Shown here: positions 23,205-32,034 of the stretch, piece after piece
How the letters are laid out: every line of letters begins with the position of its first letter
Position numbering within the stretch: position 1 is the first letter of the stretch
Assembly: GCF_900302495.1 (NCBI RefSeq)
Contig: NZ_OMKW01000004.1
Location: 62,001 to 126,000, forward strand
Length of the DNA stretch: 64,000 bases
Reading direction: 5' to 3'
DNA from: Pontivivens insulae
GTDB lineage: Bacteria; Pseudomonadota; Alphaproteobacteria; Rhodobacterales; Rhodobacteraceae
Made by a program: the position numbers and the translations under genes
Notes under the pieces: model-generated
What the model was told of the DNA's origin: nothing
Seen by the model: only the letters and a program-made list of their open reading frames with translations
The model's database searches: none

Positions 23205-24149
23205 TCACTCCATGTTGCGAGGGCGGACACCCTCTTGTTTCAGGCGGTCACTCAAGACCTCGATTTCGATATCGAGAGCAGAGCGGTCATTCAGGAGCAG
23301 GGCTTCATCCTGCGCCTGGAATTGTTGTTCGAGATCATCGAGCAAGGCCAGATATTTCTGTTTTGCCTGCTCATCCCGCGCACGGCCCCAAAGGTCTGCA
23401 AACTTGGTCGTGGCATCGCGGGTGCCGCGCAGATAGACGCCCAAGAACTTGCGGGCCCGCCCAAGATCGCGCGGATCTGCCTCAACTTTGCGGAACATGG
23501 CGCGCGCGGTGGCGGCAAATCCTTCAACGCGTGCCTGAACCTGACGATCCCCGGTGCGCTCAGCCTCTGAGATAATTTCGGCGAGAGTATCTTCGGCCCG
23601 GTCCACGGCGCCTGCGACGCGATCCCGCTCAAATTCGCTATGTTCGTCCAGTCCCTTGGCCTTCATCGGGTCCAGTCCAAAACTGATCAGATGGGCCGCG
23701 ACGGCGAGTGCGCCGTAGAGCGCGCCCTGCACCATCCCCAGTGGCCATGAAAATGCAGCAGCGAGGCCTACGCCAACGCCGATGCCAAGACCACCGATGA
23801 TCTTGCGCGGGATGCGCGGGGGGCGGGCTACTGTTCTGGCGTCATATGCTGCTTCCGCCTTGATCCCCTCGCGGGTCATCCAGATGCCGAACATGAGCAT
23901 GCCAAAGGCGCCCAGCTCTCCGAGTATGGCGAGCGCGTCGCCAGAGCCGATCTGCAAAATGCCTGCAATCAGCAGGGGTATTGAAGCGGCACTGAGGAAC
24001 CAAAGGCGTGCACGTCCCTGGCTAACGGCACGCCCTTCAAGGTTTGACCGCTTCTTACCGATGTTGAGGTTTAGATCGACCTCAACACGTCCGCGCGTGT
24101 CTCCCGCAGGGGTATCAGGGCTGAATTTCCCACCAAAGCGCTTGGCCAT
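23205..24149 (-). CDS. xpaC: XpaC-family membrane protein
   Basis: A 314-residue protein of the family named after '5-bromo-4-chloroindolyl phosphate hydrolysis' XpaC. It has two hydrophobic pairs: LWFLSAASIPLLIAGIL with LGAFGMLMFGIWM (about 49-92), and IIGGLGIGVGVGLAAAF with GALYGALAVAAHLI (about 116-156). A long helical cytoplasmic domain follows (AGAVDRAEDTLAEIISEAE onward) with clear coiled-coil character. XpaC genes usually precede telA, as here. Its ATG overlaps the stop of a 30-codon upstream ORF (TGATG), so translation is probably coupled. Confidence 0.85.
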   Translation of the reverse strand: MAKRFGGKFSPDTPAGDTRGRVEVDLNLNIGKKRSNLEGRAVSQGRARLWFLSAASIPLLIAGILQIGSGDALAILGELGAFGMLMFGIWMTREGIKAEAAYDARTVARPPRIPRKIIGGLGIGVGVGLAAAFSWPLGMVQGALYGALAVAAHLISFGLDPMKAKGLDEHSEFERDRVAGAVDRAEDTLAEIISEAERTGDRQVQARVEGFAATARAMFRKVEADPRDLGRARKFLGVYLRGTRDATTKFADLWGRARDEQAKQKYLALLDDLEQQFQAQDEALLLNDRSALDIEIEVLSDRLKQEGVRPRNME

Positions 24150-24241
24150 CAGAGAGTGGCCCCAAATGCATTGAAGGCCACCATGGCCACGATCACGATC
24201 AGAACCACACCTGCGATCCTGCGCGTTGTCTTGCTCTGCAT
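24149..24241 (-). CDS. 30-residue single-pass membrane peptide upstream of xpaC
   Basis: A short ORF: ATG at 24241-24239, TGA at 24151-24149. The product is basic at the N-terminus (MQSKTTRRIAG), followed by one helix (VVLIVIVAMVAFNAFG). Its ribosome site GGGAG stands 6 nt before the ATG. Its stop shares a base with the xpaC start (TGATG). Size, positive-inside pattern and coupling argue for a real microprotein rather than a chance ORF. It could couple translation of xpaC or be a small membrane subunit of the cluster. I know no named family for it. Confidence 0.65.
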   Translation of the reverse strand: MQSKTTRRIAGVVLIVIVAMVAFNAFGATL

Positions 24242-24310
24242 GCCTACTCCCAATTTGGCGTCAAATAGAGAATAGGCAGTGCAGGGCGCTCACGCTAGGG
24301 TGAACACAAC

Positions 24311-25123
24311 TCAATGTGGTTGATCGGTCCCCGCCATCTTGGCCTTTCGGTGCGCGCGGACCGCTTCCAACTTTCGCCGGTAGCCCGTCTGCAAGATTTG
24401 TACGACGAAGAGCGTCACAACCGAAAAGTAGAAGGTTGATTTGGACATCGGCACGACTTCATAGCCGAACAGTTTGAGATGTGCCTGATGCCCGCCCTCG
24501 CCAAGCAAGACCACACCGACGATCAGGAGGACCATCAGTCCAAGAACCTCATACATGCGGTTCTTCTCAATAAATTCAGAGACGGTGTCGGCCAAGAGCA
24601 GCATGCCAAGGCCAGAGACGAGGATCGCAGCCACAAGGATGATGAACACATCCGTAATCGCGATCGCCGACAGAATGGAATCGAAGCTGAAGATCAGGTT
24701 CATGAAGACGATCAACGCGATAACCGAGGCTGCCGATTTCCGGTTCTTGCTTTCCACCCCTTCGCCCAAATGATCCTTGGACAGAAGGTGCGCGATTTCC
24801 TTGACTGCGGTGTACATGATGAAGACACCACCAAACAGGAACACAAGGGTCGCGAAGTTGAATTCGCCCGTGACGATGCCTTCGAACTCCAGTGAGAAGA
24901 ACGGATCGGTTAGAAGTGTCAACAATTGCAGCATCGCAAATAGCAGGACGATCCGAAGCACAACCGCCACGATGATCCCGATCCGCCGAACCCGCGCCTG
25001 CTGTGCGATGGGCGCTCGCTGTGATTCGATGGAGATATAGAGCAGATTGTCGAAGCCGAGGACGGCCTGCAGGAAGATCAACATGACCAGATTGCCAAGG
25101 TTTTCGAAGCTCAGCAGTTCCAT
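24311..25123 (-). CDS. terC: TerC-family integral membrane protein
   Basis: A 270-residue protein with about seven or eight membrane helices. Intramembrane acidic residues characteristic of the family are seen: LQAVLGFDNLLYIS (residues 19-32) and FSFDSILSAIAITDVF (about 145-160). TerC proteins are linked to tellurite resistance, and several relatives export manganese during protein secretion. The C-terminal loop is basic (RRKLEAVRAHRKAK). It is the first gene of the minus-strand cluster with the 30-residue peptide, xpaC, telA, SPFH and zinc-ribbon genes. The 69-nt gap to the next ORF allows either co-transcription or a separate promoter. Confidence 0.9.
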   Translation of the reverse strand: MELLSFENLGNLVMLIFLQAVLGFDNLLYISIESQRAPIAQQARVRRIGIIVAVVLRIVLLFAMLQLLTLLTDPFFSLEFEGIVTGEFNFATLVFLFGGVFIMYTAVKEIAHLLSKDHLGEGVESKNRKSAASVIALIVFMNLIFSFDSILSAIAITDVFIILVAAILVSGLGMLLLADTVSEFIEKNRMYEVLGLMVLLIVGVVLLGEGGHQAHLKLFGYEVVPMSKSTFYFSVVTLFVVQILQTGYRRKLEAVRAHRKAKMAGTDQPH

Positions 25124-25360
25124 TTCAGGACCTCCTCGGGATCTATTGAGACAAATGGCACACAGCAGCGTGTGATTCCTGCACTTAGCAGGCTGTAGAG
25201 GTGAGTAAACGCGGTTTCGTTGAAAGAATCCGCTTTTTCGGGTACGCTCTTATCAGGTTCGAAGGGTTCGGCGCGATGAAATGTGTCCCGCATGGCTTGC
25301 CGGACTCCTCCAACGGGAGGGCGCTGTTGCTCCCCGTGCGTTACTAAAGGACCGTCAGAA

Positions 25361-25564
25361 ATGGCAAAAGGCACCGTCAAGTGGTTCAACTCTGAAAAGG
25401 GTTATGGCTTTATTCAGCCGGAAGATGGGGGCAAGGATATCTTCGTTCACATCTCCGCAGTTCAGCAAGCGGGGCTTCAGGGCCTCGAAGAAAACCAGCC
25501 GATCGAATACGAACTGATCGATGGCCGCGACGGTCGGATGAGTGCGGGTGAACTGAAAGTCTGA
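25361..25564 (+). CDS. cspA: Cold-shock domain protein
   Basis: A 67-residue single cold-shock domain that binds single-stranded RNA and DNA. RNP1 reads KGYGFIQP and RNP2 reads DIFVHIS. The start at 25361 gives the usual MAKGTVKWFNSEKGYGF opening, with AAGGA about 9 nt upstream. The frame is open further upstream, but that sequence is unrelated. The 237-nt gap before it leaves room for a long, structured 5' leader, which is typical for csp genes. A hairpin with a T-run follows. Confidence 0.95.
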   Translation: MAKGTVKWFNSEKGYGFIQPEDGGKDIFVHISAVQQAGLQGLEENQPIEYELIDGRDGRMSAGELKV

Positions 25565-25591
25565 AAAGCGCCCTTGCGCCGGAATTCAATG

Positions 25592-25623
25592 ACGGGATGC
25601 CTTAGTCAGGTGTCCCGTTTTTT
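25592..25623 (+). terminator. Rho-independent terminator of cspA, inside the convergent MFS gene end
   Basis: A 10-bp stem ACGGGATGCC / GGTGTCCCGT with two G-U pairs and a 7-nt loop, followed by TTTTTT. It overlaps the last codons and stop of the minus-strand MFS gene (Arg-Asp-Thr-stop), so the same bases encode protein on one strand and terminate transcription on the other. Confidence 0.8.
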
Positions 25624-26841
25624 GTTGCGGATCGACAAGCCGGCTCTCTTTGCGTGTTGAAGGAACATCCCAAGCGCGATCAATGTTAGCAGAGCGGACA
25701 TCGCGAATGGTGCAGCAGGCAGGTAGACGGGGGCGTCTTGTGCGGTGAACACACGGAATAGCCAGGTCATCAAAAGCTGTGCGGTGATCGCGGCAAGGGC
25801 GTTCATAGAACTGATGACGCCTTGCAATTCCCCCTGTTGGTTTTCTTCAACCTCATTCGACATGATGCCCTGCAGGGCAGGCATAACCACCACACCCAGG
25901 GCGCTGAGCGGCAAAAGCATGAACAGGATTGGGGTGTTGGGCACCCAAATGATCAGCAAATAGACGACAATGTTCATCGCAAGGCCTGCTGCGGCAAGTG
26001 TTGCTGCGCTCAGCCGACTTAGGAATACCCGGATCAACACGCCCTGTACCAGCGCCGTGCTGAGGCCAAATACGGTCAGCGAGACGGAGACCAGCCACAG
26101 CGTCATGCCGAACTGTTCCTGTGTGAAATAGGCCCAGATCACCGGATAGACGTTTGATCCGATCTGGTAGAACAGCAATGCAAATATCAGTAGACCGATG
26201 CCGGGGAGGCGTTGGACAGCGAGAATGGCTGCAAACGGGTTCCCTTCCCGCCAACGGAACGGCCGGCGTTTTGACTCGGCAAGTGTTTCCGGCATGACGA
26301 AATATCCGAACGCGGCGTTCAGAAGTGCAAGTATTCCAGCCGCGAAGAACGGGGCCTGCGGGCCGAGCTGTCCGATCAGGCCGCCGAGCATCGGTCCTGC
26401 GACGAAGCCAATTCCGAAACCTGCACCAATCAGGCCAAAATTTGCAGCGCGCTGTTCCTTGGGTGAAATGTCAGCGATGAAGGCATAGGCGACCGAGAAC
26501 GTGGCGCCCGCGATACCGGAAATCGTCCGCGCGATGAAGAGTAGCCAAAGCGCTCCGGCGAACCCCATCAGAATGTAGTCGACCCCCATCGCAATCAGGC
26601 TGATCAGAAGCACGCGGCGACGCCCGAACCGATCGGAGAGATTGCCCAAAGTGGGCGAAAACAAGAATTGCATAGCAGCATAAGTGAATGCCAATGCGCC
26701 GCCCCAGACCGCCGCCTGAGAGATGGAGCCGCCTTGTAGGCTGCGGATCAAATCCGGCATGACCGGCAGAATGATCCCGATCCCCATCGCATCGATGACG
26801 ATCGTGACAAAGACAAATATGAAGGGCAGACGGGATGACAT
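25606..26841 (-). CDS. MFS exporter, TetA/DHA1-like
   Basis: A 411-residue transporter with twelve predicted helices. Motif A is GNLSDRFGRRRVLLIS after helix 2. The helix-5 region GLIGAGFGIGFVAGPMLGGLIG is motif C, the mark of antiporter-type exporters. VIDAMGIGIILPVMPDL at the N-terminus resembles the TetA (TCR) subgroup. Many chromosomal roseobacter proteins of this kind are housekeeping exporters with unknown substrates, so tetracycline resistance should not be assumed. It is divergent from guaD with only 49 nt between, and its 3' end carries the cspA terminator. Confidence 0.88.
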   Translation of the reverse strand: MSSRLPFIFVFVTIVIDAMGIGIILPVMPDLIRSLQGGSISQAAVWGGALAFTYAAMQFLFSPTLGNLSDRFGRRRVLLISLIAMGVDYILMGFAGALWLLFIARTISGIAGATFSVAYAFIADISPKEQRAANFGLIGAGFGIGFVAGPMLGGLIGQLGPQAPFFAAGILALLNAAFGYFVMPETLAESKRRPFRWREGNPFAAILAVQRLPGIGLLIFALLFYQIGSNVYPVIWAYFTQEQFGMTLWLVSVSLTVFGLSTALVQGVLIRVFLSRLSAATLAAAGLAMNIVVYLLIIWVPNTPILFMLLPLSALGVVVMPALQGIMSNEVEENQQGELQGVISSMNALAAITAQLLMTWLFRVFTAQDAPVYLPAAPFAMSALLTLIALGMFLQHAKRAGLSIRNKKRDT

Positions 26842-26890
26842 GGACGGCTTAACCTGCGAGACAGCATTTTTGCTCTAACGGATTTCCGCC

Positions 26891-28189
26891 ATGACCGCAC
26901 GACTTCTTCTGGGTCAGACCCTCGAATTCACAGCCAACCCGTTTCTGGAGGGGAAGGATTCGGCCCGGCATCGCGAGCGTGGCGGTATTCTCATTGAGCA
27001 CGGCGTCATCGTCGCCGTCGATCAGGCGGAAACTTTGCGCTCCGACCACCCCGAGGCTGAGGTCGTTGATCACGGTATGGATCTCATCTTGCCCGGCTTC
27101 GTCGACGCCCATGTCCATTATCCGCAAACTGGCATTATCGCGAGCTGGGGTCGCAGGCTGATCGACTGGCTAAACACCTACACATTTCCCGAAGAATCCC
27201 GCTTTGGCGATCAGGACTACGCGGATCGCATGGCCGCGCTGTATCTCGATTTCAGCCTCGCCAATGGCATCACCACGGCCGCGAGTTACTGCACGATCCA
27301 TCCTGAAAGTGTGGACGCGCTGATGGGGCAGGCTGCAAAACGCGGGATGCGGATGGTTGCGGGCAAGGTCATGATGGATCGAAACGCGCCGGACACACTG
27401 AGGGACGATGCGCAGACTGGGTATGACCAATCGAAGGCGCTCTTGCAGCGTTGGCACGGGCGCGACCGACTAAGCTATGCGATCACGCCCCGGTTTGCGC
27501 CAACGTCAACCCCGGCACAGTTGGAGGCCGCAGGCGCATTGTGGGCAGAGCACCCCGATTGCGCAATGCAGACCCATCTGTCTGAGCAGCATGAAGAGAT
27601 CGCGCTTGTACGCGAACTCTTCCCGCAGGATCCAGATTATTTCGGTGTTTATGAGCGTTTCGGGCTGACCGGGCCGGGCGCGATCATGGGGCACGCGATC
27701 CATCTGCAGCCGCGTGAGATTGAGGCAATGGCGAGCACCGGTACAGGCGTCGCTCATTGCCCAACATCCAACGCGTTCATCGGCTCTGGCCCCCAATGTG
27801 ATGTGCGCGGGCTGGTTGAACGGGGAATTCCCGTGGGGCTTGCAACCGATGTGGGGGGCGGGTCGAGTTTTTCGATGCTCCACACAATGGCAGCAGCGTA
27901 TGAGATGGGCCAATTGCGCGGCGACAGCCTTCATGCGCGGGAATTGCTGTGGTTGGCCACTGGCGGCGCAGCGGAGGTTTTGCGCCTTGACGGCAAGGTC
28001 GGGCGTCTCGCGGCGGGAGTTGAAGCGGACCTGACTGTTATCGATCTTGCTTCAACGCCGATCATCGCGGAGCGCGCTTCGCGGGCCCGTGATATCTGGG
28101 ATGCGCTGTTTGCGACGATCATGCTGGGGGATGATCGCGCCATCGCCCGGACCTATGTGGCCGGTAAGCCAGTGGAGCAGATGGGCTGA
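26891..28189 (+). CDS. guaD: Guanine deaminase
   Basis: A 432-residue amidohydrolase converting guanine to xanthine and ammonia in purine catabolism. The metal and substrate motifs are in order: GFVDAHVHYPQTGI (HxH), then WLNTYTFPEE (a guanine-deaminase segment), QTHLSEQHEEI, GHAIHL, and GLATDVGGGSSFSML with the catalytic Asp. The combination of the PQTGI and TFPEE segments separates it from other amidohydrolases such as chlorohydrolases. Length is normal. No other purine catabolic gene is adjacent. Confidence 0.93.
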   Translation: MTARLLLGQTLEFTANPFLEGKDSARHRERGGILIEHGVIVAVDQAETLRSDHPEAEVVDHGMDLILPGFVDAHVHYPQTGIIASWGRRLIDWLNTYTFPEESRFGDQDYADRMAALYLDFSLANGITTAASYCTIHPESVDALMGQAAKRGMRMVAGKVMMDRNAPDTLRDDAQTGYDQSKALLQRWHGRDRLSYAITPRFAPTSTPAQLEAAGALWAEHPDCAMQTHLSEQHEEIALVRELFPQDPDYFGVYERFGLTGPGAIMGHAIHLQPREIEAMASTGTGVAHCPTSNAFIGSGPQCDVRGLVERGIPVGLATDVGGGSSFSMLHTMAAAYEMGQLRGDSLHARELLWLATGGAAEVLRLDGKVGRLAAGVEADLTVIDLASTPIIAERASRARDIWDALFATIMLGDDRAIARTYVAGKPVEQMG

Positions 28190-28267
28190 GACTCTGACTG
28201 CGCGGCGTATTGAACCTCTGCCCGGTCACGGCTACACCCAACGCGACGCCTGAAAGGGAATGATGAT

Positions 28268-28555
28268 ATGGCTATCGATACTGATACCGCGCGCCGGGTG
28301 GCGCATCTGGCCCGGATCCGGGTCGCGGAAGATGACCTGCCCGCGCTCGCGACCGAGCTGAGCTCTGTCCTGGCATTTATGGAGCAACTCTCGGAAGTCG
28401 ATACGGACGGTGTTGAGCCAATGACCGCTGTCTCTCCGATGCCGTTGAAACGTCGTGACGATGTCATCACCGACGGTGATCGACAGCCCGACATTCTTGC
28501 CAATGCCCCCGACGCCCGTGAGGGCTTCATGGCTGTTCCCAAAGTGGTGGAGTGA
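28268..28555 (+). CDS. gatC: Asp/Glu-tRNA(Asn/Gln) amidotransferase subunit C
   Basis: A 95-residue subunit of GatCAB, which makes Gln-tRNA(Gln) and/or Asn-tRNA(Asn) from mischarged tRNAs. The opening [17 protein letters not shown] and the later [12 protein letters not shown] segment are diagnostic. It wraps around and stabilises GatA. It ends 2 nt before the gatA ATG. gatB is not in the window, as is common in Rhodobacterales. Confidence 0.95.
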   Translation: MAIDTDTARRVAHLARIRVAEDDLPALATELSSVLAFMEQLSEVDTDGVEPMTAVSPMPLKRRDDVITDGDRQPDILANAPDAREGFMAVPKVVE

Positions 28556-28557
28556 TC

Positions 28558-30045
28558 ATGGCTCTCAACGAATTGACGATTGCCCAGGCCCGCGACCTTC
28601 TTGCGAAAGGTGAGGTTACGAGTGCTGACCTGACCGAAGCCTGTCTGACTGCGATTGAAAGTGCGACGACGCTGAACGCTGTAACCACGGTCACTGCAGA
28701 CAAGGCGCGCGAGATGGCGAAGGCCGCGGATGCCCGCATCAGTGCCGGTGACGCGACCGCGATGACGGGCATTCCATTGGGCATCAAGGATCTGTTTGCG
28801 GTTGAAGATGTGCCGACACAAGCTGCATCCAACATCCTTGGCGGGTTCAAGCCCCGATATGAAAGCACGGTGACACGGAACCTTTGGGCATCTGGTGCTG
28901 TCATGCTCGGCAAGCTGAACATGGACGAGTTCGCCATGGGCTCATCGAACGAGAGCTCTGCCTATGGGCCTGCAATTTCCCCGTGGCGGGAGGATGGGTC
29001 TGACGCGGCAATCACACCTGGCGGTTCGTCTGGCGGGTCTGCGGCTGCGGTTGCTGCGGATCTCTGCCTTGCGGCCACAGGCACTGATACAGGCGGATCC
29101 ATCCGCCAGCCTGCGGCTTTCACCGGAACGGTGGGACTGAAGCCAACTTATGGGCGGTGTTCGCGGTGGGGGATTGTCGCCTTTGCGTCCTCCCTCGATC
29201 AGGCCGGGCCGATGACGAAAACCGTGCGCGATGCGGCGATCATGCTCGGCGCGATGGCGGGCCATGACCCAATGGATTCAACGTCGGCGGATCTGCCGGT
29301 GCCAGATTTCGAAGCGGCACTGACCGGTGACATTCGCGGCAAGAAGATTGGCATCCCACGTGAGTATCGCGTCGAAGGCATGTCGGCTTCTGTCGACACG
29401 CTCTGGGCGGAGGGCACGGCCAAACTGCGCGACGCCGGTGCTGAGGTCGTGGATATCTCGCTGCCCCACACCAAACACGCACTGCCGACATACTATATCA
29501 TCGCTCCGGCAGAGGCGTCGTCGAACCTGTCGCGCTATGACGGCGTGAAATACGGCCACCGGGCGACGCTGTCGGCGGGTGAGGGCATCAATGACATGTA
29601 TGAAAAGACCCGCGCCGAAGGGTTCGGGCCGGAGGTTCAGCGCCGCGTCATGTTGGGCGCCTATGTGCTGAGCGCGGGGTATTATGACGCCTACTACAAG
29701 AAGGCGCAGCGCGTGCGCGCATTGATCAAGCAGGACTTTGAAGCGGTCTTTGCGGATGGTGTGGATGCTATCCTCGCACCCGCGACGCCGTCCCCGGCCT
29801 GGCAACTGGGTGCTATGAAGAGCGCGGATCCAGTTGAGATGTATCTGCAGGACGTCTTTACGGTCACGCTGAACCTGGCAGGTCTGCCCGGCATCTCGGT
29901 TCCTGCGGGTCTGTCGTCGAAGGGTCTGCCGCTTGGACTGCAACTGATCGGGCGTCCGTTCGAGGAGGCTGATCTGCTCAACACGGCCTATGCGCTAGAG
30001 CAAGCGACGGGTTTCTCCGCCAAGGCGGACAAGTGGTGGACTTGA
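28558..30045 (+). CDS. gatA: Asp/Glu-tRNA(Asn/Gln) amidotransferase subunit A
   Basis: A 495-residue amidase-signature enzyme that releases ammonia from glutamine for the GatB active site. The Ser-cisSer-Lys triad is visible: Lys77 in [10 protein letters not shown], Ser157 in [10 protein letters not shown], and Ser181 in [13 protein letters not shown]. The ATG at 28558 is chosen over a GTG two codons upstream; GGAG stands about 5 nt before it. It forms an operon with gatC and ends before a strong terminator. Confidence 0.96.
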   Translation: MALNELTIAQARDLLAKGEVTSADLTEACLTAIESATTLNAVTTVTADKAREMAKAADARISAGDATAMTGIPLGIKDLFAVEDVPTQAASNILGGFKPRYESTVTRNLWASGAVMLGKLNMDEFAMGSSNESSAYGPAISPWREDGSDAAITPGGSSGGSAAAVAADLCLAATGTDTGGSIRQPAAFTGTVGLKPTYGRCSRWGIVAFASSLDQAGPMTKTVRDAAIMLGAMAGHDPMDSTSADLPVPDFEAALTGDIRGKKIGIPREYRVEGMSASVDTLWAEGTAKLRDAGAEVVDISLPHTKHALPTYYIIAPAEASSNLSRYDGVKYGHRATLSAGEGINDMYEKTRAEGFGPEVQRRVMLGAYVLSAGYYDAYYKKAQRVRALIKQDFEAVFADGVDAILAPATPSPAWQLGAMKSADPVEMYLQDVFTVTLNLAGLPGISVPAGLSSKGLPLGLQLIGRPFEEADLLNTAYALEQATGFSAKADKWWT

Positions 30046-30070
30046 TATAAGCCACCCTCAATTGATTTTG

Positions 30071-30103
30071 ACGGCGTGCCTGCGATCAGCGGCGCGCCGT
30101 TTG
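30071..30103 (+). terminator. Rho-independent terminator after gatA
   Basis: A 10-bp stem ACGGCGTGCC / GGCGCGCCGT with one G-U pair and a 10-nt loop, followed by TTTGTGT. It lies between the convergent gatA and slyX genes. The T-run is short, so efficiency may be moderate. Confidence 0.75.
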
Positions 30104-30126
30104 TGTATTTGAGGAAAGATACAGGC

Positions 30127-30330
30127 CTACCAATGTGGCGGCTTCTGATCGGCCAGCGGAGCTGCGGAGAGCTGATCTGCCTCTTGCTCGGCAGCGCGCT
30201 GCAACAATAGTGCCACCCGCCGTTCCAGCACATCGATACGGGCGGCTTGATCGGTTACGACCTTGTTGAGATCATCAACGGTTCTCATGGCCTCCGCCAG
30301 CGCCTCTTCCAGACGGGTCACATCGCTCAT
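30127..30330 (-). CDS. slyX: SlyX-family protein
   Basis: A 67-residue protein. The first 48 residues form a coiled coil (LEEALAEAMRTVDDLNKVV ... IDVLERRVALLLQ), and the C-terminus ends KPPHW, a variant of the PPHY end of SlyX. The family is widespread and has no proven function. Its start overlaps the stop of the upstream dehydrogenase gene by 4 nt, so it is translated from the same message. Confidence 0.8.
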   Translation of the reverse strand: MSDVTRLEEALAEAMRTVDDLNKVVTDQAARIDVLERRVALLLQRAAEQEADQLSAAPLADQKPPHW

Positions 30331-31265
30331 ACGGGATTGGGCACCTGACGCCCGTTTAGAAACGCTTCGATATTGTCGAGTGCCATGTTGCCCATTGCCT
30401 CTCTCACCTCGAGCGTTGCCGATCCGAGATGGGGCAGAAGCGTCACGTTCTCTAGCGCACGCAGCTCGGCCGGAATATCCGGTTCGCCCTCATAGACATC
30501 GAGTCCTGCAGCAGCGATTGCACCAGATTGAAGCGCTGCGATGAGTTGTTTTTGGTCAACGACATCGCCACGCGCTGTGTTGATCAAAATGCCGGTCGGT
30601 TTCATCGCTTCAAAAACATCCCGATTGATCATGTGCCGCGTGGCTGCGCCGCCCGGTGCATGGACGGCTAGGACATCTGCCGTTTCCGCGAGAGTCTGGA
30701 GGTCAACGCGGTCCGCTAGAAAGTCGAGCGCCTTGTCGCCGCGCGCCGTGTAGCAAATCTTCATGCCAAAGCCGAAATGGGCCTTGCGCGCCATGGCTTG
30801 GCCGATCCGTCCCATACCCGCAATGCCCAGCGTTGCGCCCGTTACACCGCGGCCCAGCATCTGAGTGGGTGTCCACCCCGTCCAATCACCCGAGCGGGCA
30901 AGGCGTTCGCCCTCAGACGCGCGGCGCAGCACCATTAGCATGAGCGTCATCGCCAGATCGGCCGTCGCGTCGGTGAGGACACCGGGCGTGTTGGTGACTT
31001 CCACACCGGCAGCCCGCGCCGCCGCCGCGTCAATATGGTCGTACCCAACACCAAAATTCGCGATGATCTTGCAACGTGTCGGCTCGGCAAACATGTCAGA
31101 CGAGAAGCGATCCCCTAAGGTGCAAAGGATCGCATCATAGGTCTGCAAGGCTTCGCTGCGCGCATCGCTGGTCAACGGCACGTCGCTGTCATGAATTGTG
31201 GCGCCAAGCGCATGTGCACGACGCATTACCGTCTCTGGCAGGCGTCGGGTAACAAGTATTTTCAT
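30327..31265 (-). CDS. D-isomer 2-hydroxyacid dehydrogenase (glyoxylate/hydroxypyruvate reductase-like)
   Basis: A 312-residue NAD(P)H-dependent enzyme. The Rossmann motif is GIAGMGRIGQAMARKA at about residues 146-161. NTARGDVVD contains the catalytic Arg region, LDVYEGEP the conserved Glu, and LLPHLGSAT the catalytic His. The pattern fits glyoxylate or hydroxypyruvate reductases, but exact substrate assignment is not possible by eye. It overlaps csaA by one base and slyX by four, forming a minus-strand operon with phasin and possibly proC. Confidence 0.87.
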   Translation of the reverse strand: MKILVTRRLPETVMRRAHALGATIHDSDVPLTSDARSEALQTYDAILCTLGDRFSSDMFAEPTRCKIIANFGVGYDHIDAAAARAAGVEVTNTPGVLTDATADLAMTLMLMVLRRASEGERLARSGDWTGWTPTQMLGRGVTGATLGIAGMGRIGQAMARKAHFGFGMKICYTARGDKALDFLADRVDLQTLAETADVLAVHAPGGAATRHMINRDVFEAMKPTGILINTARGDVVDQKQLIAALQSGAIAAAGLDVYEGEPDIPAELRALENVTLLPHLGSATLEVREAMGNMALDNIEAFLNGRQVPNPV

Positions 31266-31606
31266 CAGTGCATCCGCCCGCCCTTAGGCACTGGTCCGTC
31301 CGGCCCGATCAGCACGATTTCTCCGTCAGCATCAGGGAGGCCGAGCACCAGTACCTCGGACATGAAGGGTCCAATTTGGCGCGGGGGGAAGTTCACGACA
31401 GCCATCACCTGCTTTCCTACCAACGACTCAGGTGTGTAATGCGCCGTGATTTGAGCTGACGATTTCTTCACACCGATTTCGGCGCCGAAATCTATCCGAA
31501 GCTTGATCGCCGGCTTGCGGGCTTCGGGAAACGGGTCTGCTTCGACAATTTCGCCAACACGAATGTCGACCTTCAGGAAATCGTCGAAGCTGATCTGATC
31601 GCTCAT
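31265..31606 (-). CDS. csaA: tRNA-binding protein, CsaA-like
   Basis: A 113-residue OB-fold protein of the EMAP/CsaA type. The motifs are FLKVDIRVGEIVEADPFPEARKP (N-terminal strand pair), KKSSAQITAHYTPESLVGKQ, and NFPPRQIGPFMSEVLVLG. CsaA binds the tRNA elbow and was described as a secretion-related chaperone in Bacillus; its physiological role remains unclear. It overlaps the phasin gene by 4 nt and the dehydrogenase gene by 1 nt. Confidence 0.9.
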   Translation of the reverse strand: MSDQISFDDFLKVDIRVGEIVEADPFPEARKPAIKLRIDFGAEIGVKKSSAQITAHYTPESLVGKQVMAVVNFPPRQIGPFMSEVLVLGLPDADGEIVLIGPDGPVPKGGRMH

Positions 31607-32025
31607 TGACCGCCCATCTTCTTGAGTTCTTCAACAGAGGCCTGCATCCGGTCCATTACGATCCGGGCAGCCTTCGCATTCGCGCTCTGCGCTGCGGTTG
31701 CCAATTCACCCATATGGGCGGTGGCCTGTTCATAGGCTTTGGCCATCATTTCCTGCCGGGCCTGCGGATCCATGGTGGCGGAAGCTTGTGTCTGCGCCTC
31801 TGTCATCATGGTCTGGAAGACCTCAACCTGCTTGGTGAAGAGATCGCGGTAGCCCTCGGCAGCAGCCTGGGACGCGGCCTGCATGGCTTCCATGTTGCGC
31901 TGTTGCAAACCCATCATGTCTGACGGTGCCATTTGTGGCATCTTTTGCATCATGTCCTTGAAGGGCATGTCTTCCATCATCTTCATGAAGTTTGCGGGAT
32001 CAAATGGATTGGTTGGGTCGGCCAT
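31603..32025 (-). CDS. Phasin-family protein
   Basis: A 140-residue, almost wholly helical and amphipathic protein, Met- and Gln-rich: FDPANFMKMMEDMPF, then LQQRNMEAMQAASQAAAEGYRDL, then a heptad region to the end. This is the phasin pattern for proteins coating polyhydroxyalkanoate granules. No PHA synthase is in the window. Its short spacing to proC (9 nt) and overlap with csaA suggest co-transcription rather than shared function. Confidence 0.75.
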   Translation of the reverse strand: MADPTNPFDPANFMKMMEDMPFKDMMQKMPQMAPSDMMGLQQRNMEAMQAASQAAAEGYRDLFTKQVEVFQTMMTEAQTQASATMDPQARQEMMAKAYEQATAHMGELATAAQSANAKAARIVMDRMQASVEELKKMGGQ

Positions 32026-32034
32026 GTCAGTCTC

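Noticed and set aside
19739-25123. The TerC/TelA cluster as a recently acquired plasmid-type tellurite resistance operon
   Set aside because: Base composition looks like the neighbours, no mobile element flanks it, and terA/B/D/E/Z genes are absent. A resident stress module is the simpler reading.
25606-26841. Tetracycline-resistance determinant
   Set aside because: TetA-like motifs are shared by many housekeeping DHA1 exporters, there is no TetR gene beside it, and no sign of mobility.
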